Part shown: one piece after another, positions 25,813-35,236 of the stretch
How the letters are laid out: the number at the start of each line of letters is the position of its first letter
How positions within the stretch are numbered: position 1 is the stretch's first letter
DNA from: Geobacter sp. FeAm09
GTDB lineage: Bacteria; Desulfobacterota; Desulfuromonadia; Geobacterales; Pseudopelobacteraceae
Direction: 5' to 3'
Length of the DNA stretch: 64,000 nucleotides
Assembly: GCF_008330225.1 (NCBI RefSeq)
Contig: NZ_CP042466.1
Span: forward strand, 878,501 to 942,500
Made by a program: the position numbers and the translations under genes
Notes under the pieces: model-generated
Databases searched by the model: none
Told to the model about the DNA's origin: nothing
The model's input: the letters and a program-made list of their open reading frames with translations, nothing else

Positions 25813-27095
25813 TACGGCATTTTCCCGACTTGCTGCGGGCGGTAATCACCGATGTTATGCTGATACTTCTGCTTTGCACCATGGCAATGCCAAAATATAA
25901 AAACAAAGGTGCGTATGTTTTTGCAACGGCTGTTATTCTGGTTGGAAATCTTAGTGCCAACTATTACTTCTATCTTTCCGGAAACTACACCGCCGTATTT
26001 TACGTTGACCTTGCGATGCTGATTGTAATTGGAATTACCCTGAAGCCTCTTTTTACCGATAAAATCATGCAGTGGTGCTTCAGCTATATTACCATGCTTA
26101 ACATTTATGCTGCGGTGGTGTTTTTAAGCTACTCCTTCAGAGGCATTTTCCCAAATCCGAAGTACGGCAATGTTTTTTTACGCCTCATTTTATTTTCGGT
26201 TATTATTTTTGTATTCCACAAGTGGGTGTCCAAGCTGTATCGCAACGTGCTGGATTATTGGCACATCTACATATTGCCCATTGCTGCGCTCTTTGTTTGC
26301 TTTTTAGGGTATTTTTTCGGCGGTGACATTGAAGAAATGCTGACCAATAACTACTTGCCCCTTTTTTTTCTCATCCTTCTGGGCTTGTCGGTATATGTTG
26401 CCATTATCCACTCTCTTAAAACTATAACAAAGCAATACGCAATGCGCGAAGAAAACCGAACTGCACAGTCAGAACGGGAATATCTCCAATTGGCGGCGGA
26501 CGGCATGTCGGAACGGCTTAAATTGATGGAGGAGGTGTCGGCACAAAACAGCCGCACCGCCCACGACCGCCGCCACTTCAACAATGTGATTCTGGAGCTT
26601 TTAGAGCAAGGACAAACCGGAGAGGCCGCCGCGCTGCTGCAAAGTCAAAATCAAGCTGCACCGAAGATCAGCAGGGTTTACTGTGAGAACCACGCTGTCA
26701 ACGCTGCTGTCTGCCACTATGCGGGCATTGCGGAATTGGCGGGCATACCGGCGGAAATTACTTTGGATGTCCCCGGCAACCTGGCTGTGGACGCGCTGGA
26801 ACTTTCCATGGTGGTTTCAAACCTTATGGAAAACGCCATTCAGTCCTGTGAACGCCTGCCGCACAATAGAGCCCCTTCGATCCGCTTCACCTGCCGAAGT
26901 GTGGGACGGCTGCTGCTGGAAATCGAAAACCCCTGTGAGGGGGATACCGCACTTGACGAAAGCGGCCATCCCATCGCCTGCCGCGAAGGCCACGGCATCG
27001 GCAGCAGGAGTGTCGCCGCCTTTGCAAAAAAATACGACGGCGAACTGCTGTATGACATCGAAAACGGCCTGTTCCGGGTGCGTCTTTTGGTGTGA
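25809..27095 (+). CDS. GHKL sensor histidine kinase (AgrC-like)
   Basis: This 428-residue kinase has an N-terminal half with six or seven membrane segments (DVMLILLLCTMAM through LFFLILLGLSVYVAIIHSL), a coiled-coil linker, and a C-terminal GHKL catalytic region. The phospho-acceptor motif is AHDRRHFNNVI, the N box is VVSNLMENAIQSCE, and the G box is GHGIGSRSVAAFAKKYDG. This organisation is that of AgrC/VirS-type quorum or peptide sensors, which phosphorylate LytTR regulators. ATG 25809 overlaps the stop of the regulator gene. No peptide precursor gene is evident nearby. Confidence 0.9.
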   Translation: MIRHFPDLLRAVITDVMLILLLCTMAMPKYKNKGAYVFATAVILVGNLSANYYFYLSGNYTAVFYVDLAMLIVIGITLKPLFTDKIMQWCFSYITMLNIYAAVVFLSYSFRGIFPNPKYGNVFLRLILFSVIIFVFHKWVSKLYRNVLDYWHIYILPIAALFVCFLGYFFGGDIEEMLTNNYLPLFFLILLGLSVYVAIIHSLKTITKQYAMREENRTAQSEREYLQLAADGMSERLKLMEEVSAQNSRTAHDRRHFNNVILELLEQGQTGEAAALLQSQNQAAPKISRVYCENHAVNAAVCHYAGIAELAGIPAEITLDVPGNLAVDALELSMVVSNLMENAIQSCERLPHNRAPSIRFTCRSVGRLLLEIENPCEGDTALDESGHPIACREGHGIGSRSVAAFAKKYDGELLYDIENGLFRVRLLV

Positions 27096-27253
27096 AAGCC
27101 CGGAAGATGCTGGTCGTCGGGAGTTGAATCACGGCGCTAACGTTTTGGGGTGTAAAAATGAGTCTTTTAAGTGTAAAGACTCATTTTTTCCTTTTTTCGC
27201 GATATTCATGGGATCAAATTTACATGACGGCATTGGCTTGTCGGAGGTCCAGC

Positions 27254-28573
27254 ATGAATTATTCCCGAAGAAAATTTATGAAAACGCTCAGCGCCGGCGC
27301 AGGCGCATGCTTTGTGGCGCTGCACACTGCCGGATGCGCATCTATCGCTCCGTCGGTGTCTGGTGCCGCACCCTTGTGGAATGCCGGTGGTTCAAGGAAC
27401 AAGATCGTCGTCATAAGCGACCTCCACCTCGGCATCTCCGACGGGTATAGTGAAACCGTGCAAAACCGCCCGCTGCTCATCAATTTCCTGCAGCGCCTGC
27501 AAAAAACTACGGACGTGCGAGAACTGGTGATAGCCGGCGATTTCCTGGACGAGTGGTTTTTGCCCGTCTATTATCCCGTATATACTGACCAGGCCCAGTT
27601 TTACCGGCAGGTGGTTGCAAACAATCAGGGCGTGTTCGACGAATTGAACAAGGTGATCGACAGCGGAGTAAAGCTGGTCTATGTGCCCGGAAACCATGAC
27701 CTGACGCTGAAGGCGGGCATTTTACAGAAAGCGCTTCCCCGCTTGTTTCAGGCCAGTGACGGTGTTCAGGGGCTTGGCGCCTATTATACCGGCGACAGAA
27801 ACGAGATCGTGATCGAGCATGGGCACCGGTACGATATGTTTTCCGCTCCGGACACGATCAGCAACGCACAGTTGTGCGGCAATGGGAATACCATACTGCC
27901 TGCCGGCTATTTTTACGCCCGTTATGCCGCCACATGGGTGTTGGAAGGGCGTCCGACGGTTGCAAAGAATCTGCCGGAGGTGAAGAACGTACCCGCCCAA
28001 AGCGACACGGACCAGTACGGTGCATATTTGTATTATTCGACTCTCGAAAAGATCTCCATGCAGATGACGCCCAAGGAAAGCCTCGACGCAAAGATATTCG
28101 ACATGCGCATCTCCGGGTTCAACGATGCCTATACGTATCTGGATTTCTATCCGGCGCAGCAGAACGACGGAACGATTTCAGCGCCCGTGCTGTTTAAGAA
28201 CATTCAACGTACCTGGACCGAGCGTCAGAAGCTCAACAAGGTCAAGGTTCCCAACAGCTTCGTTGAGGCGGTATCCGGAGCCGTCGAGCCCGAGTCCTTT
28301 TTCGGGCAGGCAAAGGCGCAGTATCTGGAAAATTCGGCTGAAAAGGTGGATGTGGTTGTGTTCGGACATACCCATGTGCCTTCATATCGGAACGTGGGCA
28401 GCAGTAAATGCTACCTGAACTCCGGGACATGGATAGACCATAACACCGACTATCCTGATGCCGAACGTACTTTTGCCGTTATAACCACCAGCGATAAGGA
28501 TGCTGCCGCACTGTACAGCTTTATGAAGGATGGCTCTGTTATCGATATAACCGTAAGCGTCAGCGATTTGTAG
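27254..28573 (+). CDS. Tat-exported metallophosphoesterase, probable lipoprotein
   Basis: This 439-residue calcineurin-like phosphoesterase should bind two metals outside the cytoplasm. The twin-arginine motif is SRRKFMK, and the signal ends in a lipobox-like HTAGC. Catalytic motifs appear in order: SDLHLG, GDFLDEW, GNHDL, the single His of EHGHRYD, and GHTHVP. Between them is a helical insertion of about 130 residues. GGAGG precedes ATG 27254. The substrate is unknown. It lies downstream of the two-component pair, across about 158 bases, and may be its target. Confidence 0.9.
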   Translation: MNYSRRKFMKTLSAGAGACFVALHTAGCASIAPSVSGAAPLWNAGGSRNKIVVISDLHLGISDGYSETVQNRPLLINFLQRLQKTTDVRELVIAGDFLDEWFLPVYYPVYTDQAQFYRQVVANNQGVFDELNKVIDSGVKLVYVPGNHDLTLKAGILQKALPRLFQASDGVQGLGAYYTGDRNEIVIEHGHRYDMFSAPDTISNAQLCGNGNTILPAGYFYARYAATWVLEGRPTVAKNLPEVKNVPAQSDTDQYGAYLYYSTLEKISMQMTPKESLDAKIFDMRISGFNDAYTYLDFYPAQQNDGTISAPVLFKNIQRTWTERQKLNKVKVPNSFVEAVSGAVEPESFFGQAKAQYLENSAEKVDVVVFGHTHVPSYRNVGSSKCYLNSGTWIDHNTDYPDAERTFAVITTSDKDAAALYSFMKDGSVIDITVSVSDL

Positions 28574-29013
28574 TAATCTTTTGGCTGGGAAACCGTATTC
28601 AGCCAAACTGTTGTTAGATGAAGCGCAATTGCAGATATTGAGGGGAAAATTGGGAGCCAAACTTGAAACGTGGTGGCAAGAAGACCTTGGTCGCGCCTTC
28701 GACTGCCTTACCCAATCAGAAGCTCGGCATCTCGCCAACTCGCCGGATGGTGACACCATCAGAAAAGATTTGTTGCGGAGCAGCAAAATGGAAAGGACCG
28801 AGGCGTATCGGGCAAGAAAGGCGGCATGACGAAATTTTTGAGAATAAAGTCACCCCATCGTTCTTTTGCTGAGTTTTTTCAGGTTGGCTTGTAATCGTAA
28901 CGAAATCTCTGCAAATATTTTGACGGCAACCGCAGGGGTGACAATTGTTAACAGTATAATATTACTGCGTATTGTTGAGACTCGACCTGAAACAAATCAT
29001 TTATCTGGCTAAC
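28574..29013. other. Gap before att copy 4, possible gene remnant
   Basis: A TTG-started frame of 82 codons (28581-28829) lies here but has no Shine-Dalgarno sequence. Nothing else is recognisable in the 440 bases. Confidence 0.45.
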
Positions 29014-29037
29014 TTCGAATCCTGTTTCCCGCACCAT
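29014..29037 (+). repeat. attachment site copy 4 (degenerate)
   Basis: Matches the tRNA-Gly 3' end at 22 of 24 positions (C to T in the T-arm part, T to A before the CCA). It probably marks the right end of the accessory region. Confidence 0.7.
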
Positions 29038-29253
29038 TGGTTCGTGCCGGCAGTTTGGATCTTTTGATCGCTGCCGGCGTTCCTGTTCCTCGAATTCGGT
29101 CTTGCTGCGCCTGCACCGCCGTGCTGAAAAACGGCGTGGCAGCCTCGGACAGAGGACGAGGAACCGCAGCAAGGGCCCCCGATCACCTGGCCATTCCGCA
29201 TTTTTTCCACAGTTGTTACATGTTTTTCAGGGATACTATTTCCGCTAGGTTTA

Positions 29254-29297
29254 GCCGAGCCATGAGGGGCTCGGCGTGCATCCTCGTTCCTGGATGC
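29254..29297 (+). promoter_or_regulatory. Two tandem hairpins in the leader of the next gene
   Basis: GCCGAGCC/GGCTCGGC (29254-29275, 6-nt loop) and GCATCC/GGATGC (29278-29297, 8-nt loop) stack 60-100 bases before ATG 29356. It does not fit a riboswitch class I can name. The whole gap 29038-29355 holds no gene. Confidence 0.4.
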
Positions 29298-29355
29298 GAA
29301 TCGGGGGAATGCCCAGTAGGAAAACACGGTGTGCAAATGAGGTCAGGGGGTGATC

Positions 29356-31302
29356 ATGGCAAAACGGCAGCTACCGGTTATCGGGACGTACGCGGCTACC
29401 ATCACAACGCTCATACTGGCCTTATTCGGCCTGTCGGGCTGCGGAGGTGGGACTAACGCCTCCGGCGGTACGACCTCCACCACGACCACGCTGACGGCAT
29501 CTGCGGCCACGGTAGCCTCCGGCGCCAGCGTCACTCTCACCGCGGCCATTTCACCCACTGACGCCACCGGCACGGTGACCTTCTACGATGGCACCTCATC
29601 CCTGGGAACGGCAACCATCAGTTCCGGTACGGCCAGTTTGGCCACAAGCGCCCTCAGTGTGGGAACCCACACCCTGACCGCCGCCTACGGCGGCTCGGCG
29701 GTCTATGCGTCCAGCACCGCAAGTACTGTGACCGTGACCGTAACGGCAGCCGCCTCGACCGCCATCGACACTTCGACATACGCCGTCTCGGTCGCGGCAA
29801 CGGCAAGCACTTACAGCGCGGCTGACCTCGTCACGAATACCACGTTCGATACCACCGTCATCATCGATTTTACGGCAAATACTGCCCGTCTCTCTTCCGG
29901 TACTGCCCAAGCCATTACCACCGACGGAGTGACGCTGCTCTCCTCGGGCGGAACGAGTATTGCCGTTACCAAAACCACCTACGGCATAACCATCAGTTCA
30001 ACGGTGGCCACCAACGTCATGTATGTCCTTTCGGGGCAGTTGAACGGCACCCTTACGGTGTCCAGCAGCAGCGCCTACCAACTTTACCTCAACGGCGTCG
30101 CCATCGCCGGCACCGCCGGTCCCGCCCTCGACCTGGAATCGACTCAGAAGGTTTTCATCGTCTCGGCAGCGGGGACGACCAATACCCTGGCGGATTCGGC
30201 CACCCGCAGCATGACCATGAAGGCGGCGCTTTACGGCAAGGGGCCGATGGTCTTCGGCGGCAGCGGCATCCTGGGGGTCACCGGGAGCTACAAGCACGGT
30301 ATCTTCAGCAACGACTATGTCCGGGTGTGCAGCGGCACGCTCACGGTGGCGGTGAGTGCAAAGGACGCCATCCGCTCGGTGAACGGCTTTATCTTCGATG
30401 ACGGTATCCTGACCGTTTCCGCCACCGGCACCACGACGGGGGACGAGAGCAAGGGCATCAAGGTGGAAGGCTCGGAAAGCACCGGGGCCGGCAAGGGCTA
30501 TGTGGTGATCAACGGCGGCTACCTCACCGTGACCTCCGTCGGCAAGGGAATCTCAGCCGGGTGGGACATCGACGAGGATGCGACCACGACCGATACCTCG
30601 GATGACCCGTCCCCCTATGTGGAGATCAACAACGGCGTCATCACGGTGACCACTACCGGCACCCCTTATGAATACACCAGCGGCGGCACGACCGTCAGTT
30701 GCAGCCCCGAGGGAATCGAGGGGAAAACAAACCTCACCGTCAACAACGGCTATCTGACCATCAGCACCACCGACGATGCCCTGAACGCCGGAAAAGCCAT
30801 CGTCATCAACGGCGGCTATCTTTACTGCGCCAGTTCGGCCAATGACGCGATTGACTCCAACGGCACCCTGACCATCACCGGCGGCGTCATCGTAGCCATC
30901 GGTTCGTCCGCCCCGGAAGCGGCGTTCGACTGCGACCAGAATACCTTTACCATTACCGGCGGCACCTTTGTGGGTATCGGCGGTACGACGAGCACGCCGA
31001 CCGCAAGCACCAGCAAGCAGTACTCCGTGATCCTCGGCAGCGGGACCAAAGGGACGACCATGGCGCTCAAGGCCGCAGACGGCACGGTCGTCTTCGCCTT
31101 CACGATACCCCAGTCGTATGAGACGATGCTCCTTTCTTCTCCCAACATCACAGCCGGAACAACGTACACGCGCTATACGGGGGGGACCGCTTCGGCGGGC
31201 ACCGTCTTCAACGGGCTGTATGTCAACAGTTTGAGCTACTCCGGCGGCACCGCCGGAAAGAGCTTCACCGTTTCGTCGTACGTGACAAATGCTGGCTCTT
31301 GA
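29356..31302 (+). CDS. Lipoprotein with Ig-like domain and Cthe_2159-like carbohydrate-binding beta-helix
   Basis: This 648-residue exported protein starts at ATG 29356 with CAGGGGG five bases upstream. The signal peptide ends LFGLSGC, a lipobox. Residues about 35-130 form a bacterial Ig-like domain (GASVTLTAAISPTDATGTVT, then VGTHTLTAAYGGS). The remainder resembles the Cthe_2159 polygalacturonate-binding family, with ladders of INNGVITVTTTGT, INGGYLYCASSANDAID and ITGGVIVAIG strands of a right-handed beta-helix. It is likely a surface glycan-binding protein. It lies just outside the accessory modules. Confidence 0.78.
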   Translation: MAKRQLPVIGTYAATITTLILALFGLSGCGGGTNASGGTTSTTTTLTASAATVASGASVTLTAAISPTDATGTVTFYDGTSSLGTATISSGTASLATSALSVGTHTLTAAYGGSAVYASSTASTVTVTVTAAASTAIDTSTYAVSVAATASTYSAADLVTNTTFDTTVIIDFTANTARLSSGTAQAITTDGVTLLSSGGTSIAVTKTTYGITISSTVATNVMYVLSGQLNGTLTVSSSSAYQLYLNGVAIAGTAGPALDLESTQKVFIVSAAGTTNTLADSATRSMTMKAALYGKGPMVFGGSGILGVTGSYKHGIFSNDYVRVCSGTLTVAVSAKDAIRSVNGFIFDDGILTVSATGTTTGDESKGIKVEGSESTGAGKGYVVINGGYLTVTSVGKGISAGWDIDEDATTTDTSDDPSPYVEINNGVITVTTTGTPYEYTSGGTTVSCSPEGIEGKTNLTVNNGYLTISTTDDALNAGKAIVINGGYLYCASSANDAIDSNGTLTITGGVIVAIGSSAPEAAFDCDQNTFTITGGTFVGIGGTTSTPTASTSKQYSVILGSGTKGTTMALKAADGTVVFAFTIPQSYETMLLSSPNITAGTTYTRYTGGTASAGTVFNGLYVNSLSYSGGTAGKSFTVSSYVTNAGS

Positions 31303-31505
31303 TTGTATCTATGGGGATATTCGAACGGTGGGTGGGCACGTAATGGACAACCGCGTTCTCCGGGAAGCCCTTCCCTGAAAAGAGGGTGAAGGGGCTTGCC
31401 TCCAGCCCCATGAAATGAAAGAAAGGGGTGGCTCTTCTCTCGGCCTTGCTGACAGCCGAGAGTCACAGCGCATACCCCTTTCTCTCGAATCCGGCCATCT
31501 CCCAC

Positions 31506-31637
31506 TCACCACAAACGGCTTACCAGAACCATGAGCAGTGGTCCGGCTAGGCAGCAGGCGGTGAGGAGGAGCAGGCCGATGAAAGCGATGGTGATGCCGT
31601 GCAGTTCGTGCGGCTGTCTTTGGCGGCAGGTCGTCAT
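31506..31637 (-). CDS. 43-residue single-span membrane protein
   Basis: This short protein has one membrane helix (ITIAFIGLLLLTACCLAG, then LLMVLVSRLW) after a polar N-terminus (TTCRQRQPHELHG). AGGAGGT lies 8 bases before the ATG, which strongly supports translation. It lies 89 bases downstream of the PPOX gene on the same strand and may be cotranscribed. No function is known to me. Confidence 0.62.
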   Translation of the reverse strand: MTTCRQRQPHELHGITIAFIGLLLLTACCLAGPLLMVLVSRLW

Positions 31638-31726
31638 TGCTGCGTACCTCCTGCTGCCATTATAGCGCAAATGGCACAACACCGGGGATAGGCAAAAAGT
31701 CCCCTCCCCAAGGGGCCAGGCCGTGC

Positions 31727-32098
31727 CTACAGGGTCTGGTCCGCCGCTGCGATGGTGACCGCCAGGGTGGCCCGAGCCCAGGGAAAACGGGCCTTGATCA
31801 CGTCGAAATCCGGGCCGGAGGTGACGAAATTCGCCGTTCCCTTGATCAGAAAGCCGGTACCCGGCCCCTGTTTTCCCGCCACCCGGGAACTGCCCAGGGT
31901 GATCAGCACCTGGTTGTTGTAGGCCACGTTGGCCTCCGTACGCTGCATGTAGCCGGCCGGAATCAAGAGCCGCCCCTCCGGGGATACCATCAGATAGCTG
32001 TTCCATGTGTTGACCATGTGCGGGCCGTCCGGGCCCAGGGTGGCGATAGCCACTACTCCGTCCTGTTTCATCACTTCCGCTAATTTTTCCGGAATCAT
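31727..32098 (-). CDS. Pyridoxamine 5'-phosphate oxidase-like flavin-binding protein
   Basis: This 123-residue protein has the split-barrel fold of the PPOX/FMN-binding superfamily. It opens LAEVMKQDGVVAIATLGPDG, continues with PHMVNTWNSYLMV, and has the glycine-rich strand pair near the middle (RTEANVAYNNQVLITLG). Such proteins bind FMN, F420 or haem. AAGGAGG sits well before ATG 32098. It is transcribed away from the MocR-type regulator at 32209, with about 110 bases between, so that PLP-binding regulator could control it. The substrate is unknown. Confidence 0.82.
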   Translation of the reverse strand: MIPEKLAEVMKQDGVVAIATLGPDGPHMVNTWNSYLMVSPEGRLLIPAGYMQRTEANVAYNNQVLITLGSSRVAGKQGPGTGFLIKGTANFVTSGPDFDVIKARFPWARATLAVTIAAADQTL

Positions 32099-32208
32099 TG
32101 CTGCATCCTCCTTACGTTTGGTATGAGATTCCCTTTGCCGCCTCCGAAAGGGATGGGGTATACTGCTGTCCCTATGGTGCAACTCATCCTTGATCCGCGC
32201 GGGGTGTC

Positions 32209-33612
32209 ATGTTCATCCTGAACCTCCATGACCAGGTTCCCCTGTACCGGCAATTGTACCACCAGATCAGAGAACAGGTCCTGTCGGGGGAGTTGCCGGC
32301 CGGCAGCCGTCTCCCTTCGGTCCGGAATCTTGCCGTCGAGCTTGCCGTCAGCCGCGCTACGGTGGAGAACGCCTACCTGGAGCTGTACGGTGAGGGGTAC
32401 CTCTACAGCAGGCCGCGCAGCGGCTACTTTGTCTCGACCCTGGACAGCGAGCTTGCGCCCCGCTCCCTCGCTCCCGTCTTCCCCCGGCGTACCCCGCTCC
32501 CGGAATCGTCACAATCCTGCGCCTTTGACTTCCACCCCGCCCGGCTCGATCCGGCGAGTTTTCCGGTCGCGCTCTGGCGCCGGCTGTTTCTGGAAACGCT
32601 GAGGAGCTGCGCCCGCGAACTGACCCACTATGGCGACCCCCAAGGGGATTGGGGACTGCGCGTCGCCATCCGCGCCTATTTGGAGCGTTCCCGGGGCGTG
32701 ATGTGCGACCCGGAGCAGATCGTGATCTGCGCCGGCCTGCAGCAAAGCCTGGAGATCGTGGCCGTTCTGCTGAAGGGTGACCACTCCGCCGTAGCGGTGG
32801 AGGACCCGGGTTACCCGTTGCCCCGCTCCCTTTTCTGCAATCATGGCTACCAGGTCCTCCCCCTATCGGTCGGACCGGGGGGGCTCGATCTGGACGCCCT
32901 CCAGTCCGGTGACGGTACGGTCGCCTATGTCACCCCGTCCCACCAACTCCCCATGGGATATGTCATGCCGGTGGCCAACCGGCTGCGACTGATCGAATGG
33001 GCTGCGGTGGGCAACAGAATGATCATCGAGGACGACTACGACAGCGAGTTGCGCTACCACGGCAGGCCGATCCCGTCGTTGCAGGGGCTCCGCCCGTCCG
33101 GGAACATCGTCTATATGGGGACCTTTTCCAAGATCCTTTCTCCGGCTCTGCGGGTGAGCTACCTGGTGTTGCCCCGGACCCTGCTCGCCTCATACCGCCA
33201 ACGCTTCGGCCATTACTTTTCCACCGTTTCGCTGCTGGAGCAGAAGACCCTGGCCTCGTTCATGGAACAGGGGCACTGGGAGCGGCACATCCGGCGGATG
33301 CGCATCATCTGCAAGCGGAAACACGATGCCCTGCTCCACGCCCTGGAACGGCACTTCGACGCCCAGGCCGCCATTATCGGTCAGGGGGCCGGCCTCCACG
33401 TGGCCGTACAGCTCCTGGGGCACGGCCCGGACGAAGCGGAGTTGATCGACCGGGCCCGCCGCAAGGGGGTACGGCTGTTTCCCTTTTCTGCGACCTGCGC
33501 GAAGCCCCCAAGCGGTCCACCCATGGTGTTGCTCGGCTTCGGCGGCATGACCGGCGACGAGATCGAGCAGGGGATCCGGCTCCTGCTTCAGGCATGGCAG
33601 GGCAGTCCCTGA
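32209..33612 (+). CDS. MocR/PdxR-type GntR regulator with aminotransferase domain
   Basis: This 467-residue regulator fuses an N-terminal GntR winged helix (residues 1-75: LYRQLYHQIREQVLSGELPA, LAVSRATVENAYLEL) to a class I aminotransferase-like domain that binds PLP. The PLP Lys lies in GTFSKILSPALRVSY, and the Asp and Arg region is DDYDSELRYHG. Members of this family such as PdxR sense PLP or amino acids and regulate the divergently transcribed gene, here a PPOX-family gene. The start at 32209 lacks a strong Shine-Dalgarno sequence but matches the family. Confidence 0.92.
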   Translation: MFILNLHDQVPLYRQLYHQIREQVLSGELPAGSRLPSVRNLAVELAVSRATVENAYLELYGEGYLYSRPRSGYFVSTLDSELAPRSLAPVFPRRTPLPESSQSCAFDFHPARLDPASFPVALWRRLFLETLRSCARELTHYGDPQGDWGLRVAIRAYLERSRGVMCDPEQIVICAGLQQSLEIVAVLLKGDHSAVAVEDPGYPLPRSLFCNHGYQVLPLSVGPGGLDLDALQSGDGTVAYVTPSHQLPMGYVMPVANRLRLIEWAAVGNRMIIEDDYDSELRYHGRPIPSLQGLRPSGNIVYMGTFSKILSPALRVSYLVLPRTLLASYRQRFGHYFSTVSLLEQKTLASFMEQGHWERHIRRMRIICKRKHDALLHALERHFDAQAAIIGQGAGLHVAVQLLGHGPDEAELIDRARRKGVRLFPFSATCAKPPSGPPMVLLGFGGMTGDEIEQGIRLLLQAWQGSP

Positions 33613-33886
33613 TTCCCCTTGTGTCCCGCGCGATGGGGGAGTCGTCGCATTTCCGGCTCATGTGACCGCTGGCGTTTGCGAATCCTTGCTGTAGAACCAG
33701 CATAGGGGAAAACTGCCCCTGACAACAGGTGCAGTTGTGATTAATTTTACCGGGGCAGACAGGCGCGGTTGCGGGAGGTGGTGATGTATACGAGGAGGGA
33801 CGGCACCGGGTATGGTGCGGGGGGTAAAGTCGTGTATAATAACAATCCGACCCCTGCGGGGTCCAGATCATGTCTTGAGGTTGGAG

Positions 33887-34597
33887 ATGCCCGAACTGTT
33901 CAATACGGTTTCAGATGAAATATTCGCCCGATTCCCCGATTATGTCCGTGGGGTTGTGGTTGCCCACAACGTTGTCAACGGCGTTTCGCCCGCCCCGCTG
34001 GTCGAACTGCTCAGGGAGGCTGAGGGTTCCGTGCGTGAACAGATCGGCACGGCGGAAATAACGGCCCATCCCCGGATCGCCGCTTGGCGGGACGCTTTCA
34101 AAAAAGTGGGGATCAAGGCCAGCGAGTATCGTCCTTCGACGGAGGCCATGGCCCGGCGCGCCTTGCGCAACCAGGAGCTGCCGTGCATCAACGCTCTGGT
34201 GGACATCGGCAACGTCCTCTCCCTCCGCCACCTGGTCTCCATGGGGGGGCATGCCATTGATGTGGTCACCCGGGATATGGTCCTGCGCACGGCCAGCGGC
34301 GAAGAGGAGTTCATCGCTTTCGGCTCGGATCAGGTGGAACATCCGGTCCCGGGTGAGATCATTTTTGCCGAAGGGGCTGCCGTTCTCACGAGGCGCTGGT
34401 GCTGGCGGCAGGCCAACCACACCCTGACCCTGCCGGAAACCACGGCCATCGAATTCAATATCGACGGGCTCCCCCCCGTTTCCCCCGGAGAGGTGGAACA
34501 GATCTGCCGCGAAACCATGGAGCTGGTCCAACGATTCTGCGGCGGGACGTGCCGTTACGGCGTAATCACCCGCCACAACCCAAAGGTGCACCTCTGA
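33887..34597 (+). CDS. B3/B4 domain protein (tRNA-synthetase editing-like)
   Basis: This 236-residue protein consists of a B3/B4 domain, as found in the editing half of the phenylalanyl-tRNA synthetase beta subunit. Recognisable parts are the HPRIAAWRDAFKKVGIK motif, ALVDIGNVLSLRHLVSMGG, and a beta-rich C-terminal half ending in YGVITRHNPKVHL. Stand-alone members may hydrolyse misacylated tRNA. GAGGTTGGAG precedes ATG 33887. The upstream gap (33613-33886) holds no gene. Confidence 0.87.
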   Translation: MPELFNTVSDEIFARFPDYVRGVVVAHNVVNGVSPAPLVELLREAEGSVREQIGTAEITAHPRIAAWRDAFKKVGIKASEYRPSTEAMARRALRNQELPCINALVDIGNVLSLRHLVSMGGHAIDVVTRDMVLRTASGEEEFIAFGSDQVEHPVPGEIIFAEGAAVLTRRWCWRQANHTLTLPETTAIEFNIDGLPPVSPGEVEQICRETMELVQRFCGGTCRYGVITRHNPKVHL

Positions 34598-34740
34598 TAG
34601 GGGGAGGGGCGAAGGGACGTGCCAGGGGGATGACGTCGCCGACAGGGGACGTCCTTGCTTTGTCGGCTAAAATCGTGCCGCACCGCACGGCCTTTCGGGG
34701 AGTCGTCCCCGTGTCGGGGAAAACCATGCAGGTTGAATGA

Positions 34741-34782
34741 AAGCCGCCTTTGTCTGCCGAGTGCCGACGGGCGGCTTTTGTC
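34741..34782 (+). terminator. Terminator downstream of the B3/B4 gene
   Basis: An 8-bp stem (AAGCCGCC / GGCGGCTT) with a 22-nt loop and following T residues, about 140 bases downstream of the stop. The spacing is long, so it could end another transcript. Confidence 0.5.
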
Positions 34783-34914
34783 GTAATGGCCCATGGGATC
34801 GCTATTTGATAGATTGATCAATTTGATAATGATTTTATCAAAATAAAAGTTCCGACGCTGAGCCTTACGGCTATTCTCCTGTATAATCACAGGGGGTTAT
34901 TCGGTTTTTTGCAA

Positions 34915-34930
34915 TGGCACATTCACTGCA
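34915..34930 (+). promoter_or_regulatory. Possible sigma-54 promoter
   Basis: TGGCAC, five bases, then CTGCA fits the -24/-12 consensus with one mismatch and correct spacing. It is 307 bases before the GrlR-like gene; a sigma-54 activator is encoded 1.2 kb further. Confidence 0.3.
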
Positions 34931-35236
34931 TCCTTCTTAAGGGGGCTTTCCCGGGCCACCGGTTCCGTTTGGCAGGGACGGGATGTCAGTCGCGGCGCGG
35001 AAACGCCCGGCCGCCGTCATCCAGCCGTGCTATTTCCCGTGGTTTCCGTCGCTCTGATCAGGTATATATCTGTTTTGCCCGTAAGACATCGGCACGGCGG
35101 GGAGGTGCTCAATGATTCTACGCCGTCCTTTGATGCGTGGCACCAGCAGAATCATGTACGGAACAGCTTGAAAAGACCGGAACCGCTCCGGGACTCTAGT
35201 CGCATCCCGTGCGATTACATATATGGAGGCTTGAAG

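Larger units (their letters stand above)
24896..29037. mobile_element. Module 3: att-flanked segment with Firmicutes-like two-component genes
   Basis: The left end is an exact, and the right end a two-mismatch, copy of the tRNA-Gly 3' end. The block holds a LytTR response regulator, a GHKL histidine kinase and a Tat-exported metallophosphoesterase, and no recombinase. G+C is lower than in the flanking chromosome. Confidence 0.55.
34598..35236. other. Intergenic region with AT-rich inverted repeats and no gene
   Basis: Contains the terminator at 34741 and an AT-rich block at 34805-34850 (ATTGATCAAT palindrome and TTTGATAA/TTATCAAA). A sigma-54-like site lies at 34915. No coding sequence is supported. 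Confidence 0.5.

Noticed and set aside
28581-28829. 82-codon TTG-started frame
   Set aside because: No Shine-Dalgarno sequence, no family resemblance and a position in decayed sequence before att copy 4.
29221-29355. Cyclic-di-GMP (GEMM) riboswitch before the lipoprotein gene
   Set aside because: The conserved GGGCAAA and GGGACGCAAAGCC elements of GEMM are missing; only generic hairpins are seen.
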